Shown: positions 37,888-47,381 of the stretch, in pieces | How the letters are laid out: each line of letters begins with the position of its first letter | How positions within the stretch are numbered: the first letter of the stretch is position 1 | DNA from: Bimastos eiseni | Taxonomy: Eukaryota > Annelida > Clitellata > Crassiclitellata > Lumbricidae | Assembly: GCA_959347315.1 (NCBI GenBank) | Contig: OY365811.1 | Coordinates: 32,379,406-32,443,405, forward strand | Direction of reading: 5' to 3' | DNA length: 64,000 nt | The notes under the pieces: model-generated | What the model was told of the DNA's origin: nothing | The model's database searches: none | What the model saw: only the letters and a program-made list of their open reading frames with translations | Position numbers and translations under genes: made by a program

Positions 37888-39205
37888 ATCTTAGGAAACT
37901 TAAGCACGGAAACTGCTCTTGTCTCTACACTGGATTACATCTTCTCATCTATTGACAATGGTAAAGCCTGCCTCTCTGTGTGTCTTGACCTTAGGGCAGC
38001 GTTGACACTGTAGACCACCAGTTACTCCTTGCAAGACTTGCAAAAAGCTTTGGTGTCTCTGGGACTGCCTTACACTGGTTAGCTTCATACCTGGTTGACC
38101 GCAATCAGCAGGTGAGCATTGGATCTGCTCGGTCAGAGCCCACACTTTGCACCGCTGGAGTGCCACAAGGATCTGTCCTCGGCCCCTTATTATTTACAGT
38201 CTTTACTTCCCCAATCAGTCGTATAGCCAAACACTTTGGAATTCAATTACAACAGTATGCAGATGATACTCAGCTCCGTATTGCTCTGTAACACACTGAT
38301 CAGTCTGGTAAACTAAAATTGGAAGAATGCCTCTCATCCGTATATGCACGGTTCTGTTTCAACGGTTTGGCCATAAATCAAGACAAGTCTGAGGCAATTG
38401 TATTTGGCTCATGTCAACGCCTGCGTCCTTTCCCTATGCTGTCTAGCATTGAACTGGCGGGCACTGCTGTGCCGCTTTCAGACTCTGTAAAAACACTTGG
38501 GGTTACCCTCGACAGCAAGCTCACATTTCGACCTCACATAACAAGCCTTTGTAAATCTTGTTTCTACCACATCAGGGCAATGCGTCACATAAGGTCGGCT
38601 CTAACCCAAAATATGTCAGAAACTATAGCCTGCTCACTTGTCTCCTCTCGCCTCGATTATGCTAATTCACTTTTCGTCGGTCTCTCAGACCTTGAACTCA
38701 AAAGGCTTCAACGTATCCAAAATACGTTAGCTGGAGTAGTGCTACGTGTTCCACTAGGAACATGCTCCTCTGCCCTACTCCACCAGCTGCATTGGCTCCC
38801 TGTTGAATTCAGAATCAAATTTAAGTTAGCTTGTTTGACCTACAAAGCCATCATCACCATGCAGTACACCTACCTATATTCATGCTCTACTAATTCCTTA
38901 CATTCCTCCTTGTTGCTTACGATCATCAAGTACAGGTCTTTTAGTTGAACCACGATGCAGACAGTTATGGGCTCTCGTGCATTTTATGTCTCTGCTCCTA
39001 TTGAATGGAATCGACTGCCACTCTCAAATTCACTTCCTTCCTTTAAAAAGCGTCTCAAAACTCACTATTTCTCTTTGGCTTTCAAGGATTTGGAAATCTG
39101 ATTGCATCTTCTCCTGACTAACTATCCACGCCTCAGATTCACATTTAGGTGTGACCTTGTGCGCGTTACAAATTTTTTAATAATAATAAATAATAATAAT
39201 AAGCA
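37888..39205 (+). pseudogene. CR1/L2-like LINE, reverse transcriptase to 3' end, inserted in the hAT element
   Basis: Readable in order, with frameshifts: STETALVSTLDYI, CLDLRAA, DTVDHQLLLARL, the VPQGSVLGPLLF block, and the catalytic QYADDTQLRIAL. These are followed by an open 209-codon frame (38319-38948) with NQDKSEAIVFG, VKTLGVTLDS, SSRLDYANSLFVGL, LQRIQNTLAGVVL, LHWLPVEFRIKFKL and LTYKAI. A last block, EWNRLPLSNSLPSFKKRLK, lies at about 39005-39060. The 3' end is an AATAAT tail (39178-39200). The endonuclease and 5' part are missing (5' truncation), and stops and frameshifts make it inactive. These are the reverse transcriptase and C-terminal blocks of CR1/L2-type ORF2. Confidence 0.9.
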
Positions 39206-39449
39206 TGAAGGTTTTCAAATGCTTCTCGCTTTTAACCCTTTTTCCCAGTATATCCAGTGTAATTTTACTATCTTGAATGAAGTTCAATCCTAGCTGGTCA
39301 TCCTTTACTAATAACTTAGTTACGGTGACTGAGGGTAACTGCATGTAACGTCTATAGTCTGTGTTATCCGATTCTGTTGGAACTGGCGCCTGCACAGAAC
39401 ACTGTTGTTATAATATTAAACATAGTTATTCATTTTCTATACTGCTGTT

Positions 39450-40105
39450 CGCTGGTTGTCGAAAGGAAATGCTGTCAATCGTATTTTTGAGTTGAGAGAT
39501 GAAATCAAGTAATTCCTGGAAGTGCAAGGCAAGCATATGGCCTTATTGATTACTTGAACGATATAGTTTGGAAGAAAAGAGTTGCTTATTTAGCAGACAT
39601 CTTCGACCACCTAAATAAGCTTAAGCTGAAACTTCATGGAAAGTAAACACACATTCTCCAATTTCAAGACAACCTTCAGGCTTTTATATCCAAGCTGCAA
39701 ACTGGCGTCGGAAAGTAAATCTTGGAAACATTGCCATGTTTAAAAAACTCAGCATTATCTGTTTCCATGAATGTAGCAATGATGCCATCATTCCCGATGA
39801 AGTACATAATGAATTCTTGGATATGCGCAACGATTCTTTGGCTCGTAATTTGTTTCATTAGAAAATTATTGCCTCAGTTCTGGTGTGCCTACTGCCTTGT
39901 ATTAGTCATACATGTGATTATGTCGAAATGTCACCATGCTTGCCTTTCGACTTTTTGTTCCATTTGCCTCCAGTGCACATACATGTAGCCTACCTGTGGG
40001 AAAGTGGATTGTCAAAGCTTCTTCATGTCAAATCGAAGGCAAAAACATACGTAATGTTGAGAATGATATGAGGTTTGTGAACTAAATCTCAGTCACGGAT
40101 TTTTA
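39450..40105 (+). pseudogene. hAT transposase remnant
   Basis: Frames contain WLSKGNAVNRIFELRDEIK, then FLEVQGKHMALLI and VAYLADIFDHLNKLKLKLHG, as in the middle of GTF2IRD2/ZBED5-type hAT transposases. Near 39985-40085 the C-terminal dimerisation block is recognisable (AYLWESGLSKLL, KSKAKTYV, NVENDMR). At least one stop (at EIK-stop-FLE) and several frameshifts interrupt it. It belongs to the element bounded by 37798 and 40329. Confidence 0.8.
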
Positions 40106-40631
40106 AGGTACAACCATCGCAATAATTAAAATGAAAGAAATTATTAAAATAAGCCTATTTGGTTGCGATACAGCTGCAATTATATTCCGATTCCATTGTA
40201 TTTTCTCTATCTGTCACTGAGGTCGTCCTTGACCTAGGTCCTATGACATATGCGAGCGTGGCGGGAGATCGCAGGCAACTCGACGATTATGAAAGGGGGT
40301 CGCGACTCGGAAAAGGTTGGGAACCACTGCCCCACAGTGAACACTTTTTCACCTACTTACTCATAGCGTCACATGAACCATCCACGTCTTTGACAGTAGG
40401 ACTGAAAGACCAGAGACTTATCGGTAAAAGACATTATATTTTGTGTAAGCTACATTTTACAAAGCAATCAAGCTTCTTGAAGGCCAGGCCACTTTATTTC
40501 TTCTATAAGCCTATGTCTACAGTGAATAAGTCCATTGTTTGATAATATGAATAAATATTAAGTAGGCCTATAATTTATATAAAATATAAATAATCTCAAT
40601 CAATCTTTTACCGGCCGTGGTTAAAGTGGAT

Positions 40632-40697
40632 ATATATATATATATATTCTATATATATATATATATATATTCTATATATATATATATATATATATAT
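40632..40697. repeat. (TA)n microsatellite
   Basis: Three TA runs separated by TTC. Confidence 0.95.
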
Positions 40698-40849
40698 GCA
40701 AAATAATTTATTCTTATACCGTATTAGAATGACTTTAGCCGGAAAGTGAAGACTAGCTGTTCAATTACAACTTCGAGCGTCCTTGCTTCCATTCAACTAG
40801 AGACCGAGAACGCGCGATTTCTAACTTCTGGTTTGTGCGAAGATCTCTA

Positions 40850-41150
40850 AATCCCCACGCGTGGACGATCGAAGTCTTTTAGACTGTATACACGACATGT
40901 TGTTGCGGTGTCGGCGTGATATGATTTCTGGAACCAAGGTCTTTTAAGGCTTTTATTAGACAAACAGCATTGCATAGATCTAATTGAAGATAGCGATTGA
41001 AGTGTCGATGGAGCCTGAAGGTCGACTACAGAGCCCTCTATTACTGAATAGAGGACAACGTTGCAATAGTCGAGACGAGAGATGACAATTAAGAGCATTG
41101 GGAGAAGAGACATACGCAGGCAGGTCTCATTGATGAAACGCTTCACTTGT
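40850..41150 (-). pseudogene. LINE ORF2 remnant
   Basis: A minus-strand frame of 99 codons begins KRFINETCLRMS and contains ISRLDYCNVVLYSVIEGSVVDLQ, a typical block downstream of the LINE reverse transcriptase (SRLDYCN..LYG). It then loses similarity. This differs in sequence from the LINE at 37888. Confidence 0.75.
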
Positions 41151-41429
41151 TAAAATTGACGAAGGTGAAAAAGACGTATTGGGTCCTGTTTATTTTTCGG
41201 TCAAAGTTACTGAACACCGAGGTCGCGAATCACGGAGCAGGTTGAGTCGAATTTGAAATTTTGAGTTAGGCCTACTTTTGGTCGTCCGGGCTGCTTTGAC
41301 GCCCAAACCAGGAGTCCGAGATAGGCAATAACGCGCGCAGCCGGACTGTAGTTTCGACATTATTACACTTAGGCCTAACTGTTTAGTTGTAGTAGGCCCC
41401 TAATCATAATCTCAACATTTCTACAACTC

Positions 41430-41475
41430 CCCCAAACCGAAGTCGCGGGAACCAGCTTATTCGGAGGCGCTTAAT
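41430..41475 (-). mobile_element. LINE 3'-end fragment
   Basis: Minus strand GAATAAGCTGGTTCCCGCGA then CTTCGGTTTGGGGGAG and a decayed ATTATGATT tail. Same family as 19676-19765. Confidence 0.55.
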
Positions 41476-41920
41476 CAAAACAAGATCGTCAGGCAGAGGT
41501 TAAAATCTAGAGATTCAGGCAGGCAGAATTACTCTTGCTTTTGGTGTTAACACAGACTAAAATAATGTCTTCTGAACCCATTTTAACCCTTGTTATGTAA
41601 TGTTATGTTTTTCCTTTTATGACAAAGAATAACCAAACAACAATGAATCTATCTGGCGACTATTGAGTAGGTGACACCGGGCAATACAGGCGTCCTTTCC
41701 ATCCCCGTAGCGAATAATTTATAAACTATCTTTGTTAGGCCTAGCCAGAATTTGTTTCTTCTTGCTTGAAATTATGGAGAAGTTTCAAATATTGGAAAAA
41801 AACGAAGACTTAATGTTATTGGGTAATTACTTTAGTTACTCAGTAATAACATAGTTTATTACATTGGGTGACGAAATTAGTCTATATCTTAAGGATGAAT
41901 GAGTCGTGTGTAATCAGGTA

Positions 41921-41992
41921 TCCCACATGGTCTAGTGGTTAGGATTCCAGCCTTTCACGTTGGCGGCCCGGGTTCGATCCCCGGTGTGGGAA
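41921..41992 (+). tRNA. tRNA-Glu (TTC)
   Basis: 72 nt cloverleaf: acceptor TCCCACA/TGTGGGA fully Watson-Crick, anticodon stem CCAGC/GTTGG, loop CTTTCAC with anticodon TTC, T arm CCGGG-TTCGATC-CCCGG and A discriminator. The A box (TGGTCTAGTGGTTAGG) and B box (GGTTCGATCCC) are intact. A TTTT terminator follows at 41998-42001. It is the only TTC gene of the cluster and lies about 600 bp before the tandem array. Confidence 0.97.
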
Positions 41993-42602
41993 CATGAATT
42001 TTAAATATTGGCTCAATAAATGGCTTATGTTGATTCAAAATAAAGTGACCGACGCTGTTAGTTGTTGCTTACAAACATTACAATCAGAGACTGAGAGAGC
42101 GATTTGTGAAGAAGGCAAATCGGGCGATCACCACCTTCACAGGAGAAGAACACTTTAATTCGTCCTCGGAAACCTGATCCGGTAACCACTGTTAGCATTT
42201 TGGCAAGGAGTAGGGCGACGCCAATTAAAGGATCGTAGCCCTATCACACGGTGTCGTTACATTATGTCGTCGGCTCATTTTTCAATGAATTGATCGATTA
42301 AGATTCTTCACCACCGCTGCCCGATGATCTGCAGCCTACGCTCTTACCAATGGTCCTTGCAATGTAGCTAGGGATAGATTTCAAAATGAAGGTTGAGAAA
42401 CCTATGATAAAACAGTAAAATCACAGACAAATCATGACAACTAAACGCATTTTCTATTACGACTAAATAAAAGCTTCATTGTAACAAATTCAACAATTAT
42501 TGGCCTAGAAAAAATGTATAGAACGCCTTCATTACATTTTGGGTCTGGAATTTATCAATAATGTACAAATGAGTTAATAAATGAGCTCTTTGGTTTCGGG
42601 TG
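41993..42602. other. Spacer between tRNA-Glu(TTC) and the array; copied downstream
   Basis: Blocks of this spacer recur after the array. CACGGTGTCGTTACATTATG onward matches 45699-45720 and 46014-46370, and GACGCTGTTAGTTGTTGCTT matches 45459 onward. No gene is present; it is part of a larger duplicated unit that carries a tRNA. Confidence 0.75.
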
Positions 42603-42674
42603 TCCCATATGGTCTAGTGGTTAGGATGCCAGCCTCTCACGTTGGCGGCCCGGGTTCGATCCCCGGTGTGGGAA
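42603..42674 (+). tRNA. tRNA-Glu (CTC), array copy 1
   Basis: 72 nt, anticodon loop CTCTCAC. Acceptor TCCCATA/TGTGGGA with one U6-G67 wobble. TTTT terminator 8 nt after the gene. Thirteen of the fifteen CTC genes, including this one, are identical in sequence. Confidence 0.97.
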
Positions 42675-42849
42675 CATTAGTTTTAAATTTAAGCACGGTT
42701 AATGGCTTTATCAAGGCTTTACCGTCACAAATTATTCAGCAATCATTGGCCTAGAAAAAAATGTATAGGACGCCTTCATTACATTTTGAGCCTATAATTT
42801 ATCAATAATGTACAAATGAGTTAATAAATGAGCACTTTCTTTTCAGGTG

Positions 42850-42921
42850 TCCCATATGGTCTAGTGGTTAGGATGCCAGCCTCTCACGTTGGCGGCCCGG
42901 GTTCGATCCCCGGTGTGGGAA
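42850..42921 (+). tRNA. tRNA-Glu (CTC), array copy 2
   Basis: Identical to the consensus CTC gene. Followed by a type A spacer. Confidence 0.97.
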
Positions 42922-43096
42922 CATTAGTTTTAAATTTAAGCACGGTTAATGGCTTCATCAAAGCTTTACCGTCACAAATTATTCAGCAATCATTGGCCTA
43001 GAAAAAAATGTATAGGACGCCTTCATTACATTTTGAGCCAATAATTTATCAATAATGTACAAGTGAGTTAATAAATGAGCACTTTCTTTTCAGGTA

Positions 43097-43168
43097 TCCC
43101 ATATGGTCTAGTGGTTAGGATGCCAGCCTCTCACGTTGGCCGCCCGGGTTCGATCCCCGGTGTGGGAA
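43097..43168 (+). tRNA. tRNA-Glu (CTC), array copy 3, variable-loop variant
   Basis: Same as the consensus except the variable loop reads CCGC and not CGGC (G to C after the anticodon stem). Stems, anticodon and both promoter boxes are unaffected, so it is probably functional. Type B spacer follows. Confidence 0.95.
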
Positions 43169-43352
43169 CATTAGTTTTAAATTTAAGCACGGTTAATGGC
43201 TTTATCAAGGCTTTACCGTCACAAATTATTCACAAATTACAGCAATCATTGGCCTAGAAAAAAATGTATAGGACGCCTTCATTACATTTTGAGCCTAGAA
43301 TTTATCAATAATGTACAAATGAGTTAATAAATGAGCACTTTCTTTTCAGGTG

Positions 43353-43424
43353 TCCCATATGGTCTAGTGGTTAGGATGCCAGCCTCTCACGTTGGCGGCC
43401 CGGGTTCGATCCCCGGTGTGGGAA
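43353..43424 (+). tRNA. tRNA-Glu (CTC), array copy 4
   Basis: Identical to the consensus CTC gene. Type C spacer follows. Confidence 0.97.
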
Positions 43425-43595
43425 CATTAGTTTTAAATTTAAGCACGGTTAATGGCTTTATCAAGGCTTTACCGTCACAAATTGGCAATCATTGGCCTAG
43501 AAAAAAATTTATAGGACGCCTTCATTACTTTTTGAGCCTAGAATTTATGAATGATGAACAAATGAGTTAATAAATGAGCTCTTTCTTTTCAGGTA

Positions 43596-43667
43596 TCCCA
43601 TATGGTCTAGTGGTTAGGATGCCAGCCTCTCACGTTGGCGGCCCGGGTTCGATCCCCGGTGTGGGAA
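43596..43667 (+). tRNA. tRNA-Glu (CTC), array copy 5
   Basis: Identical to the consensus CTC gene. Type D spacer follows. Confidence 0.97.
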
Positions 43668-43842
43668 CATTAGTTTTAAATTTAAGCACGGTTAATGGCT
43701 TTATCAAGACTTTACCGTCACAAATTATTCAGCAATCATTGGCCTAGAAAAAAATGTATAGGACGCCTTCATTACATTTTGAGCATATAATTTATCAATA
43801 ATGTACAAATGAGTTAATAAATGAGCACTTTCTTTTCAGGTG

Positions 43843-43914
43843 TCCCATATGGTCTAGTGGTTAGGATGCCAGCCTCTCACGTTGGCGGCCCGGGTTCGAT
43901 CCCCGGTGTGGGAA
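43843..43914 (+). tRNA. tRNA-Glu (CTC), array copy 6
   Basis: Identical to the consensus CTC gene. Type C spacer follows, a near-exact copy of that after copy 4. Confidence 0.97.
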
Positions 43915-44085
43915 CATTAGTTTTAAATTTAAGCACGGTTAATGGCTTTATCAAGGCTTTACCGTCACAAATTGGCAATCATTGGCCTAGAAAAAAATTT
44001 ATAGGACGCCTTCATTACTTTTTGAGCCTAGAATTTATGAATGATGAACAAATGAGTTAATAAATGAGCTCTTTCTTTTCAGGTA

Positions 44086-44157
44086 TCCCATATGGTCTAG
44101 TGGTTAGGATGCCAGCCTCTCACGTTGGCGGCCCGGGTTCGATCCCCGGTGTGGGAA
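44086..44157 (+). tRNA. tRNA-Glu (CTC), array copy 7
   Basis: Identical to the consensus CTC gene. Type D spacer follows, a near-exact copy of that after copy 5. Confidence 0.97.
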
Positions 44158-44332
44158 CATTAGTTTTAAATTTAAGCACGGTTAATGGCTTTATCAAGAC
44201 TTTACCGTCACAAATTATTCAGCAATCATTGGCCTAGAAAAAAATGTATAGGACGCCTTCATTACATTTTGAGCCTATAATTTATCAATAATGTACAAAT
44301 GAGTTAATAAATGAGCACTTTCTTTTCAGGTG

Positions 44333-44404
44333 TCCCATATGGTCTAGTGGTTAGGATGCCAGCCTCTCACGTTGGCGGCCCGGGTTCGATCCCCGGTGTG
44401 GGAA
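44333..44404 (+). tRNA. tRNA-Glu (CTC), array copy 8
   Basis: Identical to the consensus CTC gene. Type A spacer follows. Confidence 0.97.
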
Positions 44405-44579
44405 CATTAGTTTTAAATTTAAGCACGGTTAATGGCTTCATCAAAGCTTTACCGTCACAAATTATTCAGCAATCATTGGCCTAGAAAAAAATGTATAGGA
44501 CGCCTTCATTACATTTTGAGCCAATAATTTATCAATAATGTACAAATGAGTTAATAAATGAGCACTTTCTTTTCAGGTA

Positions 44580-44651
44580 TCCCATATGGTCTAGTGGTTA
44601 GGATGCCAGCCTCTCACGTTGGCGGCCCGGGTTCGATCCCCGGTGTGGGAA
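44580..44651 (+). tRNA. tRNA-Glu (CTC), array copy 9
   Basis: Identical to the consensus CTC gene. Type B spacer follows, one base longer than after copy 3. Confidence 0.97.
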
Positions 44652-44836
44652 CATTAGTTTTAAATTTAAGCACGGTTAATGGCTTTATTCAAGGCTTTAC
44701 CGTCACAAATTATTCACAAATTACAGCAATCATTGGCCTAGAAAAAAATGTATAGGACGCCTTCATTACATTTTGAGCCTAGAATTTATCAATAATGTAC
44801 AAATGAGTTAATAAATGAGCACTTTCTTTTCAGGTG

Positions 44837-44908
44837 TCCCATATGGTCTAGTGGTTAGGATGCCAGCCTCTCACGTTGGCGGCCCGGGTTCGATCCCCGG
44901 TGTGGGAA
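44837..44908 (+). tRNA. tRNA-Glu (CTC), array copy 10
   Basis: Identical to the consensus CTC gene. Type C spacer follows. Confidence 0.97.
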
Positions 44909-45079
44909 CATTAGTTTTAAATTTAAGCACGGTTAATGGCTTTATCAAGGCTTTACCGTCACAAATTGGCAATCATTGGCCTAGAAAAAAATTTATAGGA
45001 CGCCTTCATTACTTTTTGAGCCTAGAATTTATGAATGATGAACAAATGAGTTAATAAATGAGCACTTTCTTTTCAGGTA

Positions 45080-45151
45080 TCCCATATGGTCTGGTGGTTA
45101 GGATGCCAGCCTCTCACGTTGGCGGCCCGGGTTCGATCCACGGTGTGGGAA
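45080..45151 (+). tRNA. tRNA-Glu (CTC), array copy 11, damaged
   Basis: Two changes from the consensus. CTGGTGGTTA replaces CTAGTGGTTA in the D arm/A box. TCCACGG replaces TCCCCGG, which puts a C-to-A mismatch in the T stem at the edge of the B box. It may be poorly transcribed or unstable, and is a candidate pseudogene inside the array. Confidence 0.85.
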
Positions 45152-45326
45152 CATTAGTTTTAAATTTAAGCACGGTTAATGGCTTCATCAAAGCTTTACC
45201 GTCACAAATTATTCAGCAATCATTGGCCTAGAAAAAAATGTATAGGACGCCTTCATTACATTTTGAGCCAATAATTTATCAATAATGTACAAATGAGTTA
45301 ATAAATGAGCACTTTCTTTTCAGGTG

Positions 45327-45398
45327 TCCCATATGGTCTAGTGGTTAGGATGCCAGCCTCTCACGTTGGCGGCCCGGGTTCGATCCCCGGTGTGGGAA
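45327..45398 (+). tRNA. tRNA-Glu (CTC), array copy 12
   Basis: Identical to the consensus CTC gene. It ends the regular array; its 3' flank (ACATAACTTTTAAATATTGG) is of the long-spacer type, like that after 41992. Confidence 0.97.
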
Positions 45399-45923
45399 CA
45401 TAACTTTTAAATATTGGCTCAATAAATGGCTTAGGTTGGATTCAAAATAAAGTCATCGACGCTGTTAGTTGTTGCTTACAAACATCAGAAACTGAGAGCG
45501 CGTTTTGTGAAGAAGGCAAGTCGGGCGACCACCACCTTCACAGAAGAAAAACAATTTAATTCGACCTTGAAAACTTAATCCTGTACCGGAAACCTTATCC
45601 GGTAAGTTGCGGTAACCCAACCACTGTTAGCATTCTGGCCGTGCCTGTGGAAAGAAGTACGGCGACGCCAATTAAAAGATCGTAGGCCTATCACACGGTG
45701 TCGTTACATTATGTCGTCGGCAAAGATTTCAAAATGAAGGTTGAGAAACCTATGATAAAACAGTAAAATCACAGACAAATCATGACAACTAAACGCATTT
45801 TCTCTTACGACTAAATAAAAGCTTCATTGTAAAAATGTATAGAACGCCTTCATTACATTCTGGGTCTAGAATTTATCAATAATGTGTAAATGGTTTAATA
45901 AATGAGCTCTTTGGTTTCGGGTG
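45399..45923. other. Long spacer, diverged copy of 41993-42602
   Basis: Shares TTGGCTCAATAAATGGCTTA, GACGCTGTTAGTTGTTGCTT and GATTTCAAAATGAAGGTTGA with the spacer after the TTC gene. It carries an internal deletion after GTCGTCGG and an extra CCGGAAACCTTATCCGGTAA segment. Confidence 0.75.
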
Positions 45924-45995
45924 TCCCATATGGTCTAGTGGTTAGGATGCCAGCCTCTCACGTTGGCGGCCCGGGTTCGATCCCCGGTGTGGGAA
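45924..45995 (+). tRNA. tRNA-Glu (CTC), copy 13
   Basis: Identical to the consensus CTC gene, in a long-spacer context (leader GGTTTCGGGTG). TTTT terminator follows. Confidence 0.97.
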
Positions 45996-46370
45996 CATAA
46001 CTTTTAAACTATCACACGGTGTCGTTACATTATGTCGTCGGCTCATTTTTCAATGAATTGATCGATTAAGATTCTTCACCACCGCTGCCCGATGATCTGC
46101 AGCCTACGCTCTTACCAATGGTCCTTGCAATGTAGCTAGGGATAGATTTCAAAATGAAGGTTGAGAAACCTATGATAAAACAGTAAAATCACAGACAAAT
46201 CATGACAACTAAACGCATTTTCTCTTACGACTAAATAAAAGCTTCATTGTAACAAATTCAACAATTATTGGCCTAGAAAAAATGTATAGAACGCCTTCAT
46301 TACATTTTGGGTCTAGAATTTATCAATAATGTGTAAATGGTTTAATAAATGAGCTCTTTGGTTTCGGGTG

Positions 46371-46442
46371 TCCCATATGGTCTAGTGGTTAGGATGCCAG
46401 CCTCTCACGTTGGCGGCCCGGGTTCGATCCCCGGTGTGGGAA
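46371..46442 (+). tRNA. tRNA-Glu (CTC), copy 14
   Basis: Identical to the consensus CTC gene. Same leader as copy 13; the interval between the two is a 447-bp duplicate of the long-spacer type. Confidence 0.97.
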
Positions 46443-46653
46443 CATAACTTTTAAACTTAGCACAATAAAGTTCAAAATGAAGTGTTCAACGCTATTAAAT
46501 TTTGATTAAGATTAAGGTGAATCGGGCCACCACCACTTCACAAGAATTTTGTGCGCCCTCGGAAACTTAGAACCCTATAACAGTTACTGTTAGCATTCCG
46601 ACAGTGCCTATATAATGGAGTAGGAAGTCGCCAGAATGATCTTGTCGCGCGGT

Positions 46654-46740
46654 CAGTGGCGGCGCTACATCAGGACAAGCCAGGGCAAATGCCCTGGCAA
46701 AAATGTCTCTGCCCTTGTCACTACCCAGCCACTTAACCAT
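46654..46740. mobile_element. Possible hAT-like element end
   Basis: CAGTGGCGGCGCTACATCAG begins like the terminal repeat of hAT elements (compare CARTGGCGTCAC at 58080). A small hairpin, CCAGGGCAAATGCCCTGG, follows. No matching right end was found. Confidence 0.35.
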
Positions 46741-46934
46741 GTGACCGCCAGATTCCAGTGCTCTGCTCTATTATGACACGACTTATTTGCGCATTGGAAT
46801 AAAGAATACTTGACTCTGGGGCTATAGTTCTTAAACTATTAACGGAGAGCTTATGTGGACAAGGGTTTGCTGCTATTTTTGCACTTACTTGCAGTTCGGG
46901 TTAAAAAGAGGGCTGGGATGTTTGCATGCAATCC

Positions 46935-47230
46935 TTGCAGTCAGAGCGGTAGTGGACTTCGTTACAAGTCATGGATCCAGTGTCAACTAATGTGCTGTGG
47001 ACATGTCTAAAGCATTTGGCAAAATGAATCATTATGCTGTGTTCAATAAACTAATGGACAGACAAGTTCCTCGTAGCCTGGCATAATAGTCTGAGTGCAG
47101 CATTTGTGAAGTGGGAAAACATTATCAGACATGATCAGCATTGATCACTCTAACCTGTGGTGTCAGGCAGGGTGGTGTTCTATTCTCTGTTTTGTGTGCT
47201 GTGTATGCCCTGGTTAGCAAAAGAGTCTGA
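46935..47230 (+). pseudogene. LINE reverse transcriptase remnant between tRNA genes
   Basis: Frames read VDFVTSHGSSVN, AVDMSKAFGKMNHYAVFNKLM, DRQVPRSL, then after frameshifts LTCGVRQGGV. This is the D.SKAFDK.NH..L..KL block and the GVRQGGVLSP block of a LINE RT. Stops and frameshifts make it inactive. It separates tRNA copies 14 and 15. Confidence 0.8.
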
Positions 47231-47381
47231 GTCACTGCACGCGGTGTCGTTATAGAGGTCCTCTGCATATTTATCAATGAGTTGATCGGTTAAGATCCTT
47301 CACCACCGCTGCCCGTTGATCTGCAGTCTACACTCTTACCTATGTAGCTAGAGTTGATAATGAGCCTCTCGGTTTCAGGTG
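47231..47381. other. Diverged long-spacer copy before the last tRNA-Glu
   Basis: CACGCGGTGTCGTTATAGAG, GATCCTTCACCACCGCTGCC and CTGCAGTCTACACTCTTACC are diverged versions of the block at 46014-46140. They show that tRNA copy 15 came from the same larger unit at an earlier time. Confidence 0.7.

Larger units (their letters stand above)
37798..40329 (+). mobile_element. hAT DNA transposon, decayed, with a LINE inserted in it
   Basis: Left end CAGTGGTTCCCAACCTGGGG (37798) and right end AAAAGGTTGGGAACCACTG (to 40329) are inverted repeats. They are followed inward by GGTTGCGACCCCT on the left and GGGGGTCGCGACTC on the right. Flanks are CCTTACAG (37790-37797) and CCCCACAG (40330-40337), an 8-bp duplication with two mismatches. 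Transposase remnants at about 39450-40105 are of the ZBED/SCAND3/GTF2IRD2-like hAT group. The interior from about 37888 to 39205 is a separate LINE. Confidence 0.85.
42603..45398 (+). repeat. Tandem array of 12 tRNA-Glu units with higher-order order
   Basis: Start-to-start distances of the twelve tRNAs are 247, 247, 256, 243, 247, 243, 247, 247, 257, 243 and 247 bp. Spacers fall into types marked by small differences: A has CTTCATCAAAG and GAGCCAATAA; B has an inserted TTCACAAATTACAG; C has AAATTGGCAATC and GAATTTATGAATGATGAAC; D has ATCAAGACTTT. From 42850 the order is A-B-C-D-C-D-A-B-C-A. So a C-D pair and an A-B-C block were each duplicated as multi-unit segments, as expected from unequal crossing-over. 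Confidence 0.92.

Noticed and set aside
43075..45054. Repeated 60-79 residue frames beginning MSTFFSG in the tRNA region, looking like a small gene family
   Set aside because: They are translations across the tRNA-Glu genes and spacers. Each covers the cloverleaf exactly, and the repetition comes from the array. No independent coding evidence.
42603..45398. Regularly spaced repeats resembling a CRISPR array
   Set aside because: Units are about 245 bp, both repeat and spacer are conserved, and the repeated core is a tRNA gene. The genome is eukaryotic.
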